Below, piece after piece: positions 34,287 to 45,300 of a DNA stretch of 64,000 nucleotides. The DNA comes from Ditylenchus dipsaci. Its lineage: Eukaryota; Nematoda; Chromadorea; Rhabditida; Anguinidae. Under the pieces are notes generated by a model, which did not search any database, was not told where the DNA came from, and saw nothing but the letters and a program-made list of their open reading frames with translations. The stretch is from positions 1,860,001 through 1,924,000 of the forward strand of contig SADC01001204.1 in the NCBI GenBank assembly GCA_004194705.1. The letters are read 5' to 3'. How positions within the stretch are numbered: position 1 is the stretch's first letter; each line of letters opens with the position of its first letter. The position numbers and the translations under genes are program-made.

Positions 34287-35274
34287 ATGTCTTCAAATAT
34301 TGGTCCTCCTATTGACAACTGTACAGCATCTCAAATTTTCGCTAAATCCACTTATTTATTTTACATTCATTTTATGCACTGTGGTGTGTCTTTAGCGGCA
34401 ATTGTTCTCTTTTTTAAGTGTGTGCAAAAGATTTCCGGAAAAAGTAGAAGAGGATTTCAACTGCATATTAATCTGAAGGTAAAATAACATTTAGTCGACA
34501 ATTAATAACAGTTATTCACCTACAGTTTGTCACATTTTTTTCAGATAATATTTTTTGGAGGCTCAATTTTTTATTTAGTTTATGGTACTTCGAACTTTTT
34601 CTTGCATCTTGGATATTTGGTAGATATTTTTAAGTCGAAACCCGATTCAGAGGACAGCAGCCCAAGTGACCGCCCTCCCCATCCAAAGAGTATTTTTCTG
34701 TCAGCCAACTTTTTTGCATTTTTCACCTATTTCACACCTTTTGCGCTGACAATACCTAAAGTATTTTGGCGCTTGGCGACCAAAGACCAGCGCTTAGAGA
34801 AAAATACTCTTTGGAGGGAGCACTTGTGATTCTACGGATTTAGGAATAACCTTGCTACCTTATCTTACTCTATTAACTCCTCACTCCGTTTTTTTGACTA
34901 GGATTTCAACGTGAGGGCCATTTTTTGATTAATGATTTCCATATTTTTCAGGGGTTGAAAATAAGTTCCCATAAGGAGTAAATAGAGTAAATACGGTAAA
35001 CTAAAAGTTTGATCGGGATTTTGATCATAGCTAAAAAAGTTCTTTGTAATTTTGTTACATTTAGATAATATATCTAATAGATTATGATCACTCCTGTTCC
35101 TATAGCATTCTTACATGGCAATGTGCTATTGTTCGGATACCTGCAGTTTCTTGCATTATTGGATTCACCTTCTTCCACCTCATTGTATTTTTAGAGAGGA
35201 GTTGTGCTATATTTTACGTAAAGACGTATGAAAAGCTTTCTACTAAAGCTGGAGTTTTTGCTGTTTTCGCTATG
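34287..35274 (+). pseudogene. Sra/Srab-like chemoreceptor paralogue, 3' truncated
   Basis: Three exons (34287-34478, 34545-34619, 35065-35274) have exactly the lengths and phases of exons 1-3 of the intact gene at 25842-28381. Matching segments are NCTASQIFAKSTYLFYIH, HINLK, IIFFGGSIFYLVYGTSNF, CSYSILTWQCAIVRIP and LERSCAIFYVKTYEKLSTK. Exon 3 ends at a GT donor, but no counterparts of exons 4 and 5 (last transmembrane segments and the YQ..EN motif) appear in the next 2 kb. A GGCGCC-rich block begins 60 bases downstream, where the deletion or insertion breakpoint may lie. Intron 2 is expanded by two MITEs. A distant 3' end beyond inserted repeats cannot be excluded. Confidence 0.75.
34686..34998. 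mobile_element. Two adjacent MITEs in intron 2 of the paralogue
   Basis: 34686-34817 is the second 'aaagagtatttttct' element. 34856-34998 has ends 'cttatcttactctattaact' and the complement of 'agtaaatagagtaaatacgg', a member of the ACCGTATT family close to the one at 12368-12502. Confidence 0.65.
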
Positions 35275-36214
35275 GTAATATTTTTGATGCTAATGTTTAT
35301 TAAAAAGGCATACCAAATTGTTAAACGGATGAAATTTTGCAGCGCCGGCGCCACTGCCAGAGGCCGTAACATGAATTTACTAAAACTGGTAATTCATAAT
35401 TCAAAAAAAAATTCATCGGACAAAAAAGCTATGCGGTTCGTTTTTTTATTTAGCGATCGCTTAGATTTAAACCCTGGTACCTGATTGGATAGTTCCCGCA
35501 TTAGCAGCCACCTTGATAATACATTTTGCTTAAATTACGTGTTAAATGCTAAAGAAGAGCGAGATAGATAGATTGATTGAAGGGTATCCTTGAGATAGGC
35601 GAACCGAACATAAGGTTAGGAAAAATAATTTTTGGGTTTTAGGTGGTCCACCTAAATGGTATTCATAGTATCCAGGTCATGGTACCCTAGCAGCAGTATT
35701 TAGGTGGTGGTGCCCGTGGTTGTATTCAGGTCGTGGTGAAGCATGACTCGAACTCTTGATAAACGACAAAGCATTTAATGCAACACTATAATCGAGACGT
35801 TGACAAAAAAATTCTCTGGCGGCGGCAAAGTGTTTGCTTCTTAGCGCTGGCGGCGCCTCCAAGCCCTGCGGCAAGAGTTTTGGAGCGTTGGCGCCGGCGG
35901 CGGTGCAACTATGCTTGTTTCAAAAAAATTAAAAAAAAATGTTTCAAAAAAATTTTAAACTAAGGTACCGTATTTCCTCTAATCGCTCCACATGCTCTAA
36001 TAACTTGACCGCCCCCCCCCCCTCCCTACTTTGAGGACCTATAGACACAGAGCAGATAAAGTCTTCTGTTTATTGCATTTTCACAACTCCTACGAGTTCC
36101 ACCAACTCCACTTTTTAGACCTTTTCTTCACTTTAACCCAGATTAACCTGAAAATTTTCTGCTTTTTGGGGTTTAAAAAATAACTCCACGTCTAAAACTA
36201 TTAGAGGAAAGGCT
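35275..36214. other. Intergenic tract with GGCGCC words and a MITE
   Basis: 'gcgccggcgcc' words occur at 35341 and 35815-35905, with 'ggtggt' words at 35640-35740. A degenerate ACCGTATT-family element spans 35966-36212 ('taccgtatttcctctaatcg' to 'actattagaggaaaggctc'), with a run of ten Cs near 36015. Confidence 0.45.
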
Positions 36215-36830
36215 CAAATCGAAAACACCCGTCAAAATCATTAAATCTCCCGTCAAATTTAAATTTTTGCATAAATTTTGCGGGAATTCAAATTTTCTAG
36301 TCAGAAAATAACTTGGATTGGTCAGAATCCCACCCCAGAATGGCCAGAAGCGACTGAAAGTTGGTTTTGCCGAGGGGTTTACTAAAGGGGGCTGGGTGGA
36401 CTTTTTGCGAACAATTGATTGAGCGGATCAGAATTCGGGTCAGATGGGCTTAATCGCCCACAACTCTACCCTGAACCACTAAAAACCACCATAAACCAGG
36501 AATTCTGGGCGATCAAGCCCATCTGACCCGGAATCTGATCCGCTCAATCGAATTTTCGCAAAAAGTTCACTCCCCCTTTAGTGAACCCCCAAAAAACCAA
36601 TTTTCAGGGCTTCTGGCCATTCCGGGTGGGATTCTGACCAATCCAAGTTATTTTCTGACCAGAAAATTTGAATTCCCGCAAAATTTATGCAAAAATTTAA
36701 ATTTGACGGGAGATTTAATGATTTTGATTTTGACGGAGAAATAATGATTTTGTGGAAAATTTGAATTTGACGGGATAAAAAATAAATTTGACGGGAGATT
36801 TAATGATTTTGACGGGTGTTTTCAGGTACA
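36215..36830. mobile_element. Foldback of the 'cgggaattcaaattttctag' family
   Basis: The outer arms ('acacccgtcaaaatcattaa' and 'aatgattttgacgggtgttt') enclose long inner arms with 'gcgggaattcaaattttcta' and 'ctgacccggaatctgatccg'. The inner module matches the 4620-5045 hairpin and, in part, 52640-52830 and 61160-61400. The 'tttgacggga' word repeats on the right side (36700-36830). Confidence 0.7.
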
Positions 36831-37300
36831 GCCTTACAAAAAATTTTTTTTCATTTTTCTTGAAAAACTTACAAAAGAGCAATTTAATTTTAAAATTGGC
36901 AAAATTTTTTGATTTTGTGTGAAAGTACACAGTCAAAAGGCACGAAAATGCTATGTAAAAGTTGAACAGACCATGAAACGAACATAAATGACTTGAAATT
37001 ACAAAAAGCCTAAAAGTTTTAAGTTGAAACACAAAAGGATGAAGTTGCAAAAAAGTCCAACCTCATTTAAAGTCAATTGTCCCATAATCCAAAATTTCCC
37101 GCCCAATTGTCAAAAAGCCGAGTTTTACTTGGGCCCAGTTGTCCTCAAAACGAATTCCGCATTGGGTGGGAGTCAAAAAGACCAGTATAATTGTGATGAA
37201 TTGTCCTATATTTGAATTTCTTTCGAGATCAGCTGTCAAATAGCTGAGTTGTGCGTGATCTCAGTTTTCGGGATCCCAGTCCGCAGCCACCCACTTTTTC

Positions 37301-39466
37301 AAATGAAAAAAAAGGACGAGACGTTTCGTCCTTTTTTTTCATTCTAAGACTGCCTTGGTCCCCCCTGTTGTTTTTTCGAAAATTTTTAGATTGTGTTCGA
37401 ACCACCCCAAACCACTCAAAACCACCTCAAGCCACCCAAAACATCCAAAAATGGCCAAAAGCACCCAACACACCCAAAACCAACCAAAACCACCCGAAAC
37501 CATCCAAAACTACACCAAATAAAAGTTTTGCGGGAATTAAAATTTTCCAGTCTGAATCAATGAAATCAAGTAGTCGTCCACTTGGATCAAAAGATTTAGT
37601 CTTTTATTCAATACATTTTCCGGTTGGATATTTTGCGGTGGACATTCGTTCATTTATGAATCTCTGATGATCAATCTCTAATGGTCTTAGTTTTTACTCA
37701 TAATCAATGGTCTCATTCCATCCTCACTAATATTGATAACTCCTCAACAGCTTTGAACTATCTTTAATGTTCCTGCTTCATTCTTAAAAGGCCATGACCA
37801 CGCGTTCTCCGTCAATTAAATTTTTTTCGTCTAATCATTGAATTTCTGTACGGATTTTCAGCTTAGTTTTTAACAAAACAAGGCCTGGAATTTAATTTTA
37901 GATGAAGCAGTGTTCGAAACCAAGTTAAAATGTCCGTACAGATATTCAATCATGCGGAATTTTCTTGAGTTGGCGGGGGACAACCATTGTCGTAGACGGC
38001 AATGGCTCTTTAAGGGTCCTGAGCGACCTTCAATGGTCGTTCAGGACTTTCGCGTACCCGTTCCTGGTCGGTCTTCACTAGTCTTAATCAATCTTTATCG
38101 GTACAGTGTAGCACAGAATTTTCCTCATCTACACCTTATTCTTCGATATGTTGAATAATTTGTTGAGTTACATAATATTTAGACAGTTTTAATTGCTGAA
38201 AAAATTGGCCACAAAATTTTAATGACCGAACGTAATTGACACATACCGGCTTCCACAAACTATACTAAAAATGTTAATCCAACAAAAAATTTATTGGCCA
38301 CTTTCAATAACACCAGAGAAGGAACAGCAAAGTGCAAATGAAATATAAGGATATGTTTATTTGTCGATAGTCTCTTCGGTATGCTTTCCCTTGAGAGCCC
38401 AGTGACCCGGGCACGATCAGCAGCCTTGCGCTCAAGCATTCCACGGCGGTCCTTGTCCAACATCAGCTTGGTAATAGAGATGCCCGAAGCATCAATCCCT
38501 GAAATGTCCACGCGTGACAATGACTTCATCATCAGTTCTGAAAAACAATGTGATCGAATTAGGATGCAGATCTACAGCAACTGACCGGATAGGAACAGAG
38601 CGCACTCCATGCTTGTTGCGAAGATCCTTGGAGAGAGGCGCCGACACGATCTTCCTCTTAATGTGAGACGAAGCGTTGGAATGGCATTTGTGAGACTTGC
38701 GAGCCGGCGAAGAGACGAAGGGATTCAGCTTCATTATTCAAGAGGCTTCTTCAGACGCAGAAAGTACTCTGAAAAAATAGATTTTGAACATCCGATAACA
38801 TTACACAACATATCTAAGATTGAGATTTTCGATCATTTAAAAAAAATCCAGGTTATGGCGACTCAACTATTGTCGCCCAAAATAATATGGGAACAGCATA
38901 ACATTTCCATAAGAGCTAGAAAAAAATCGAAAGAAAATCAAATAAAGTCTCGATAAACCGTCACATTGTGGTTACCCGATTTAGGCAGGTACACGACATT
39001 TACAGGAAATGGCACCCTCCATAAACCACCAGCAAACCGGCGTCTCCAGAGGTGGCGGTCTATCGAGAGTGTACTGTATGCCGAAACACAATAAAAACAC
39101 AAAATGCTAGTTTAAATTAATTTGTAGATCAATTGACCTAGAGCCGACCGATTCGTGTGTGAGCCGATTGGGTGTGGATCAATTCGATTAACGCCCGAGG
39201 ATACCACTACATGAGTACCACCACCGAAGTAGCACCACCCAGGAAAAGCTGCCTTGAGCTGCCTGAGGACCATTACCTGAGTACCAACACCTGGAGTTTC
39301 CCGGCGACTTGAAGTGTTTGGGTAGTTTTGGTGAATTTGGGTGGTTTTGGGTGGTGTGGGTGGTTCAGACACAATCTGAAAATTTTGCAAAAAAACAACA
39401 GGGGGGACCAAGGCAGTCTTAGAATGAAAAAAAAGGACGAAACGTTTCGTCCTTTTTTTTCATTTA
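37301..39466. mobile_element. Foldback element enclosing an L26 gene fragment
   Basis: The left arm (37301 to about 37480) and right arm (about 39300-39466) are inverted copies. Both contain 'acgtttcgtcc' hairpins, 'aagactgccttggtcccccc' or its complement, and 'accac'/'gtggt' repeats. The 1.8 kb between them holds the ribosomal protein L26 pseudogene at 38357-38734 and repeated 'aatggtc' words. Carriage of the gene by the element is an inference from this layout. Confidence 0.7.
38357..38734 (-). pseudogene. Ribosomal protein L26 (uL24), internally deleted
   Basis: L26 is a component of the large cytosolic ribosomal subunit. Exon 1 (38586-38734) starts [17 protein letters not shown] and continues [20 protein letters not shown] and GVRSVPIR. 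A 48-base intron (38538-38585, GTCAGT...TTTCAG) follows; it has no stop and a length divisible by three. Exon 2 resumes [12 protein letters not shown], then jumps to SITKLMLDKDRRGMLERKAA, so the central block (about 35-40 residues with the KOW-type core) is missing. A further frame change precedes the C-terminal GKHTEETIDK and the stop at 38357-38359. Because the intron is retained, this is a DNA-level copy and not a processed one. Confidence 0.9.
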
Positions 39467-39469
39467 AAA

Positions 39470-40100
39470 AAAAGTGCTGAAACGTCCCTTTACCAAAATT
39501 TTTCCTTGCCCTCCAAATTGGTGTTGGTGGATTTTAGCCTGGATTTAAGGTGGATTTTAGTTTTCAAGCCCACTTTTCCACCAGGTAGGGTAGGTAAATG
39601 ACCAGTTAGGGTGGGTAGGTAGCCAGATAGGATAGTTAAGTGTTCAGGTGAAACCTCTACAGTCAATTTTTGATATAACGTACACCCTGGAGACCAGGGC
39701 AAGTGTACGCTATATTATCGAAATACGCGAGGGTAGGCGAGGATAGGTGAGGATAGGCAAGGTAAGCAAGGCTAGTTGAGGCTAAGCGAGAGTATGCGAG
39801 ATAGGCAAAGAAAGGCGAGGATAGGCAAAGGTAGGCCAGGATATGCGAGTATAGGCGAGGTAGAGTAGGTGGGTTAACAGGTAGAGTGGATGTTCTACCG
39901 AACAACAGAGATAGTATCCGAAACACTAATGTTCCCGATAAGCACCTGCAGACCCTAGTAAATCTTGTTATGGTGTTGCACAACTGTGGAAAAGAAAGCT
40001 CGATTTTGTCAAAAAAATCACTTCTGAGTCAGAACTTGTTGAATGTCATCCATTAGGCCGAAAAAAAATGAGGAAATATGAGTGAAAATTTGAAATTTCT
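39470..40100. other. Intergenic tract with degenerate tandem words
   Basis: 39590-39640 has 'gggtaggta' words and 39725-39870 has 'gcgaggatagg' words. A possible Tigger-type end 'ctacagtcaatttttgatat' lies at 39658-39677, with the complement of 'gtacgctatattatcg' near 39720. No gene is visible. Confidence 0.4.
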
Positions 40101-40260
40101 ATTGATTTACTATTTCGCACCCAATATCTTTGTCAAACCCAAAACCAATATTCTCGAAAGTCACCAACCAATATCCCAATACCAATATTAACGCCTTTAT
40201 TTGACCCAATATCTCAATATCCCAATACCAATATATTGTTTGTTCCCATCTCTACTTTTT
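40101..40260 (-). repeat. 'CCAATATTGG' word locus
   Basis: About twelve degenerate 'caatat' and 'ccaatattg' words lie together. Read on the minus strand the block starts 'tagagatgggaacaaacaat', a hAT-like end followed by subterminal words. Confidence 0.5.
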
Positions 40261-40599
40261 ACGCAGAACCCGAAAATGTTATCAGAATCAAAATATTTAT
40301 TGAAAAATCTCATGAAAAACATAAAAATTGACCAAAACATTCGTACCGTATTTCCCTCGAGTACTTTTCAAGGATTCTTGTGTTATGGCTTTTCGTCATG
40401 GTTTCGCTTTTTAGATAGTTATTAGGCATTTAAGGGGGGGGTGTATAAGCCAGTAGGTCCGATTTGAGGGGGGGGTTCAGCTCCATTTTTTCAAAGACTG
40501 ATACACATTTCGACGGCTAATCTAATCCGAAAAACCGCACCGATTTCGACTTTGTAGATTACTTTTAGAAGCTCAGTTATTAAGCCATTTGGAAATTAC
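40261..40599. other. Tract downstream of the EGF/laminin-G gene
   Basis: It includes an ACCGTATT-family end at 40345-40362 ('taccgtatttccctcgag') and two G runs near 40433 and 40470. No further exon of the minus-strand gene was found. Confidence 0.35.
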
Positions 40600-42202
40600 C
40601 ATGAGAACACACGCAGAAAGGACCTTTCCAAAACTGTTGACACACTTGACCAGCTGCACAGAAGCTATGTCACACGGATTCACAGATAGGACGCTGGGAA
40701 CAGCCCTGGGTGACTCCCTTGAAGTTTTCCAGAGAGAAGAACTCCTGAGGAGAAGAGCTCTCGGCCACTCTCCTCCTTCTGCTAATCTCATTGGGGGAGC
40801 TGGCCTGGCTGAGTGGAGTAGACAGACCCAAAGGCACTTCTTTGCCATCATATCTGTAGGTACCGATGCAGCCTTGGAAACCAGTTCCTTGGAAGTTGCC
40901 CGCGAATAAGTCTTTAGTTTTGAAATTGAAGGGGATGGCCAGTGGATCGAGGTTTTTGATAGAGTTGTGCAGACCGTCAATCCAGAGCTCCATTCTAAAT
41001 TTGAAATAATTTTTTTATTTGTCTAGTATTTTAAATTAAATGAAATCTTTATTCAAGCAATTTTTTTGAAATTACAAATTTCATAGACTACTGTTTCTCA
41101 AACCAACCTTGTAGGATCCTTGACAAACTGGATAAAATAGGGAACTGTGTTGTTCAGTGCCGGCTGACCAATCCCAACTTCGATCGGCATGTTGGAAGAC
41201 TGCCTGGTCGAGGGTCATTTCTGGCCAGATCAAAGGTTGCACTAGTGACATATTTGTTGAGCTCCATCTTGATGGCTGACTGAACAATAAATATTATTTG
41301 AAAATAAAAGAATGTATTACAGCAATAGAATGTTAAAGACACTTACCATGGGAGAAGTTCCAGTGCTACCGGCAAAGTTCCAGTTCCACCATTTCAGCCA
41401 AAACCAAAACATCGATTTGGGTTTCTGAGAGAGCAAAGCCATCAGGTCGCCGTTCGACTGCAGGAACGGAGGAGGAAACATTCTATTCTTGAAGAAACCT
41501 TCTCTAGTAAACTCCACCCATTCTACTTGACGTTCCCAGCGGTCACGAGCATATCCAGGGTCACAAATACATTTAGGGACAGCATTCTGAAATTTCCAAG
41601 TTATTTTTTTTCTACTGGTTCTTTCCGTTATTTGTACTTACCTCGACTTCAGCATAGCACTCGCCATTGAGACAGTAGTTGTTGGAAGCAGACACAGAGT
41701 TGGAAGTGGCATCAGCAGAAGAGACCTGACAAGCATTACCCCAGTAGGAGGAGCAGCCTACCACACTGTTCTTGTAATATACTGCGTTGTGCAGGTCGTA
41801 ATGCTGAAAATTTTTTGGATTTAATTCTTTTTTAAATTGCTTTTACGGTCTTATTATTGCAAAATTATTGTATTAAAATGGTTTTTGGACCCTCCTAAAA
41901 AAGTCGATTTGGGGGGGGGGGGCTATATTACAGTAGTGTTTTGGGGGAGGGGGCGGAGGGTTAATATTACAGTAGCGCCAAATTTCCGAAAATTCGGACA
42001 AAGGTCATACAGCCTGAAAAGTTCACTTCTATGCTAAGACTTACAAAGTTCCGGGATAAGTGTTGTGACAAAATCCATCATTGTAGCAAACATCCACATC
42101 ACAACTGTTTGGTGGCACAAACACTGGGCAGGAGCATTCATCATGGGCTGAACTGTTTACTCCAACGATGGCTGTGTTGTTAGCATCTACCATTACGCCA
42201 AA
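40600..42202 (-). CDS. EGF/laminin-G extracellular protein, partial, frame-broken
   Basis: Five minus-strand exons can be read: 42045-42202, 41642-41803, 41347-41586, 41108-41279, 40600-40994. The order is a Cys-rich segment ([20 protein letters not shown]), an EGF-like unit ([19 protein letters not shown], then [10 protein letters not shown]), a laminin-G-like domain ([76 protein letters not shown]), then a second EGF-like unit ([18 protein letters not shown]). EGF-LamG-EGF is the membrane-proximal layout of invertebrate classical cadherins; that identity is a suggestion only. Breaks: a one-base phase mismatch after the first exon, a frame change in the fourth exon near 41190-41200, and an in-frame TGA at 40670-40672. 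Both gene ends are missing. Confidence 0.65.
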
Positions 42203-42373
42203 CTGATTTTTTAAGCAATTTTTTTGTTGAATGTTTTAAATAATGATTTTGAAAACGCACTACATATTTTTCTCTTTAGATCAACAAGGTCTAAATTTTC
42301 AGATTGAAATCAAAATTGAATTCTTTATTAGCAACACAAGAATCTAAGGAAAGTTTGACGAGAAGATGCATGA

Positions 42374-45300
42374 CTATGACTTGTATCTCTTAATCTCTTC
42401 ACAAAGAGCAACAAACAAAGCGGTTCCGATCGAGCGTGCAGCGTTTGCAGAGAATCCAGCATAGACACCTTTCAATCCCTCATGATGCATCACATGGACA
42501 AAACAATCTATATTGGTCTTGTACGCAGTTCCACCAGACAACATCATGCGTCTCCTTATACTGTCCCATGGATAGTTGACTGATTGCGTGGTGGTCAATG
42601 CTAGCTAAATAAACATTTAGTGGATAATAAAAATATAAAAATAATTTGATAAAAATAATTTTGTCTTATACCTGGGCAAGAATATAAGTCTGTGCGAACT
42701 TGTAACGATGGTCTCTTTCACCAAAATTGACCACTAAGGCATCATACAATAGCACTCTCATAACAGAGAAAATGAGCACCCCTGGAGCGACGTCATGAGT
42801 CCGTGGTAGAGTCCGCGAACTCCATGAGCACGCACCACTGTTTGAGCCACGTCAAATGCACCATTGTAGAGCCGGTCGGCTTTTGTTCCGTGGTCCAGGG
42901 ATAGACGAGTAGAGATGAGCTCTAGAGGATATACAAGAGAAATAGCTATGGTTGAAGCAGCGGCTGCATAAGCGGCATGAATAACAAATGGAGGCTTGTA
43001 ATGCGTCTGCTTGCGGAACTCACTGAAAATGAATGAATCAAAATGAATCAAACGATTTTACAAATAAAAGATGTAGTTTAGAATTTGCAGTCTAGAAGGC
43101 TCATCTATTTACAAAAAAAACATTTTTATTAGTAGTCAATTTACGTAAACTACTGGTTGACATAATCAGTCTCATAGACAAAGCATTGTAGTGTTTTCTC
43201 CAACGAAAACAATTGTTAGTGAAAACATGTTCAAAAAAATCGTTACAAAATGAAAAAAGATAATCACTGAATTTTGACAGGGGCTAATATTCTTCAATGT
43301 CTTTCGGGAATATTCCGGAAATATTTTCATCACCCAGCTCTAGACCTACAATGTTTCAGTCTATTTTTTATTTGTCATTTTGTGCGATTTTGTAAAAAAG
43401 TTGCTAAAATCTTTTTGAAATAGAATCTTAGTTATTTTTTTTGACCTGCTTAAAGTTTTGGACAGCGCCAGATTGCGCGAATTCAAATTGCGCAGCCGCA
43501 AATCGCGCACAACTGAAATTCCGGTACATGGAAGTTAGCCCCCATCGCCGTTTGCCCCACGGGACACTAACCCCCATTTTGCAAAAAAGGACACTGGCCC
43601 CCATTTTTTTGAGAAATAAAAAAAAAATATTTTGTCCCTTGTTCTACCCCCCATTCTTATTTTTGAATTAATAAAAGTTGACAACAACCGGTTATCGTCA
43701 ACAGGTATGGTTCTTTAAAAAACCTGTTACTTAGCTGCAATTAGGAAGGCAAGCATTCATTTTAGATTTTTTTGCCAAAAGTTACAGTCATCGATGGGAG
43801 AGTGTCCATCTTTAGGCCAAGCTAACCCACGCTGGCAAATTGAGAAATTTATATAATTGAATACTGTAATTTATCACTTAAAAATGAACAGATAACGGGC
43901 TTTCCTATACGATATTAATTAACCAATTTTAATTCATTAATTAATTAAAAACATTAGAAAAATTGTGTCATTAATTAGAAAAATTGTGTTATTTTTCAAA
44001 AAAGCTGTTAATACTCAAGAACGCAACAAAAATGTGGTAACGTCATTTCTTTAATTTTCGAATTATATCATTCGACAGAGCAAAAAAAGCGGCTTTTACA
44101 GGGTGCGGCAAAAAAAACGCGGACATTTTCAAAAGTTTTCGTCAAAGGCTTCCGTGCACCGTCTAAAATACAGATTTTTTCGGTGTAGACAAGGATGTTT
44201 AAATAATGGTGAGGCCGGTTCCGAGTCCTCTCATTCTGCCGTAGTCTTAGGTCTAGCTCTCGTAATATGAGATTAACGCACAGGGCTAACTCACTAAGTG
44301 GTTGCTTCCCATATGTTGCTTGCCTTGAAGCTGACCTTATGACCTAAGACTGCAACCGTCCATCCTTGTTACACCAAATTCAATGAGTAATACGCGAAAA
44401 AAATTAAATTTAACAAATAAATGCGGCTTGATAAATGAATGCAGTACAGTCAAACCTGGGTTATCCGATACCCAGGGGGACTGGCCTTATGGTGTCGGAT
44501 AAACGAGGTGTCGGCAAACTGAGGTGTCAGCTGACAGAAAATAGGCCAATCTCAGCCAAATGAAGGATATTTGAGGTGTCGGATAACCGAGGGTGTCGGT
44601 TAACTGGATTGTCGGATAACCCAGTTTTGACTGTATATAAACTAAAATTCAAAGGTGTCCGCATTTTTTTGCCGCACCCTGTATACCGTATTTTCTCTAA
44701 TAGGCCGGTATGCCGGTTTATTTTTCAACCTTCTTCTGGGGTGTCGGTTTATTAGAGAGTGCCGCTTTGTTGTTCGTTGTGGTCGCGCCGAAGGCGCTGC
44801 GAAAATTTCAGGTAAATTTTATTTCCTTTCTTATTTCCCCATTATTTCCTTGCTTTTTTTCAACCCTCCAAAAATCGGAAAATTTGGAATTCGATCTCAA
44901 GACATGTGGGTACTCAACCAAAATATAAAAAGTAGAATCGGTAAAGCTCGCGCGAGTTCAGGAAACGTATCAAAGAGCTTTGCAAAATACTGCTTTTGCC
45001 CTGAGATCCAGACCCTCAATCTCACCTCAATCGACCCAATCCTGTACACTCCCTCGACTGATGTTAAATTTTTGCTTGCCGTTTTTTTCGAGACTTGATT
45101 GGCGTACTTGATAACTTCCAGTTTCCATTCGGTTGAGTAGGCGTTGTGCTTGCGAGACTTGCTTGGTTGCTCATCTTCGCTGCCAGATTCTTCGCTGTCA
45201 TAACTTCGAAAAAGATCCATCGATAGCGCTAAATTTAAAAAATGACAGCCGAAGCACACACAACACCACGAAAATGCAGAAAAAATACAGCAACACATAA

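Noticed and set aside
37251..37667. 138-codon open frame rich in Pro and Asn
   Set aside because: It crosses the left arm of the 37301-39466 foldback and translates 'caccc' and 'aaccac' repeats.
38609..38956. 115-codon plus-strand frame
   Set aside because: It is the antisense shadow of the L26 first exon for half its length.
40589..40909. 106-codon plus-strand frame
   Set aside because: It is the antisense shadow of the last EGF/LamG exon, which has clear domain motifs on the minus strand.
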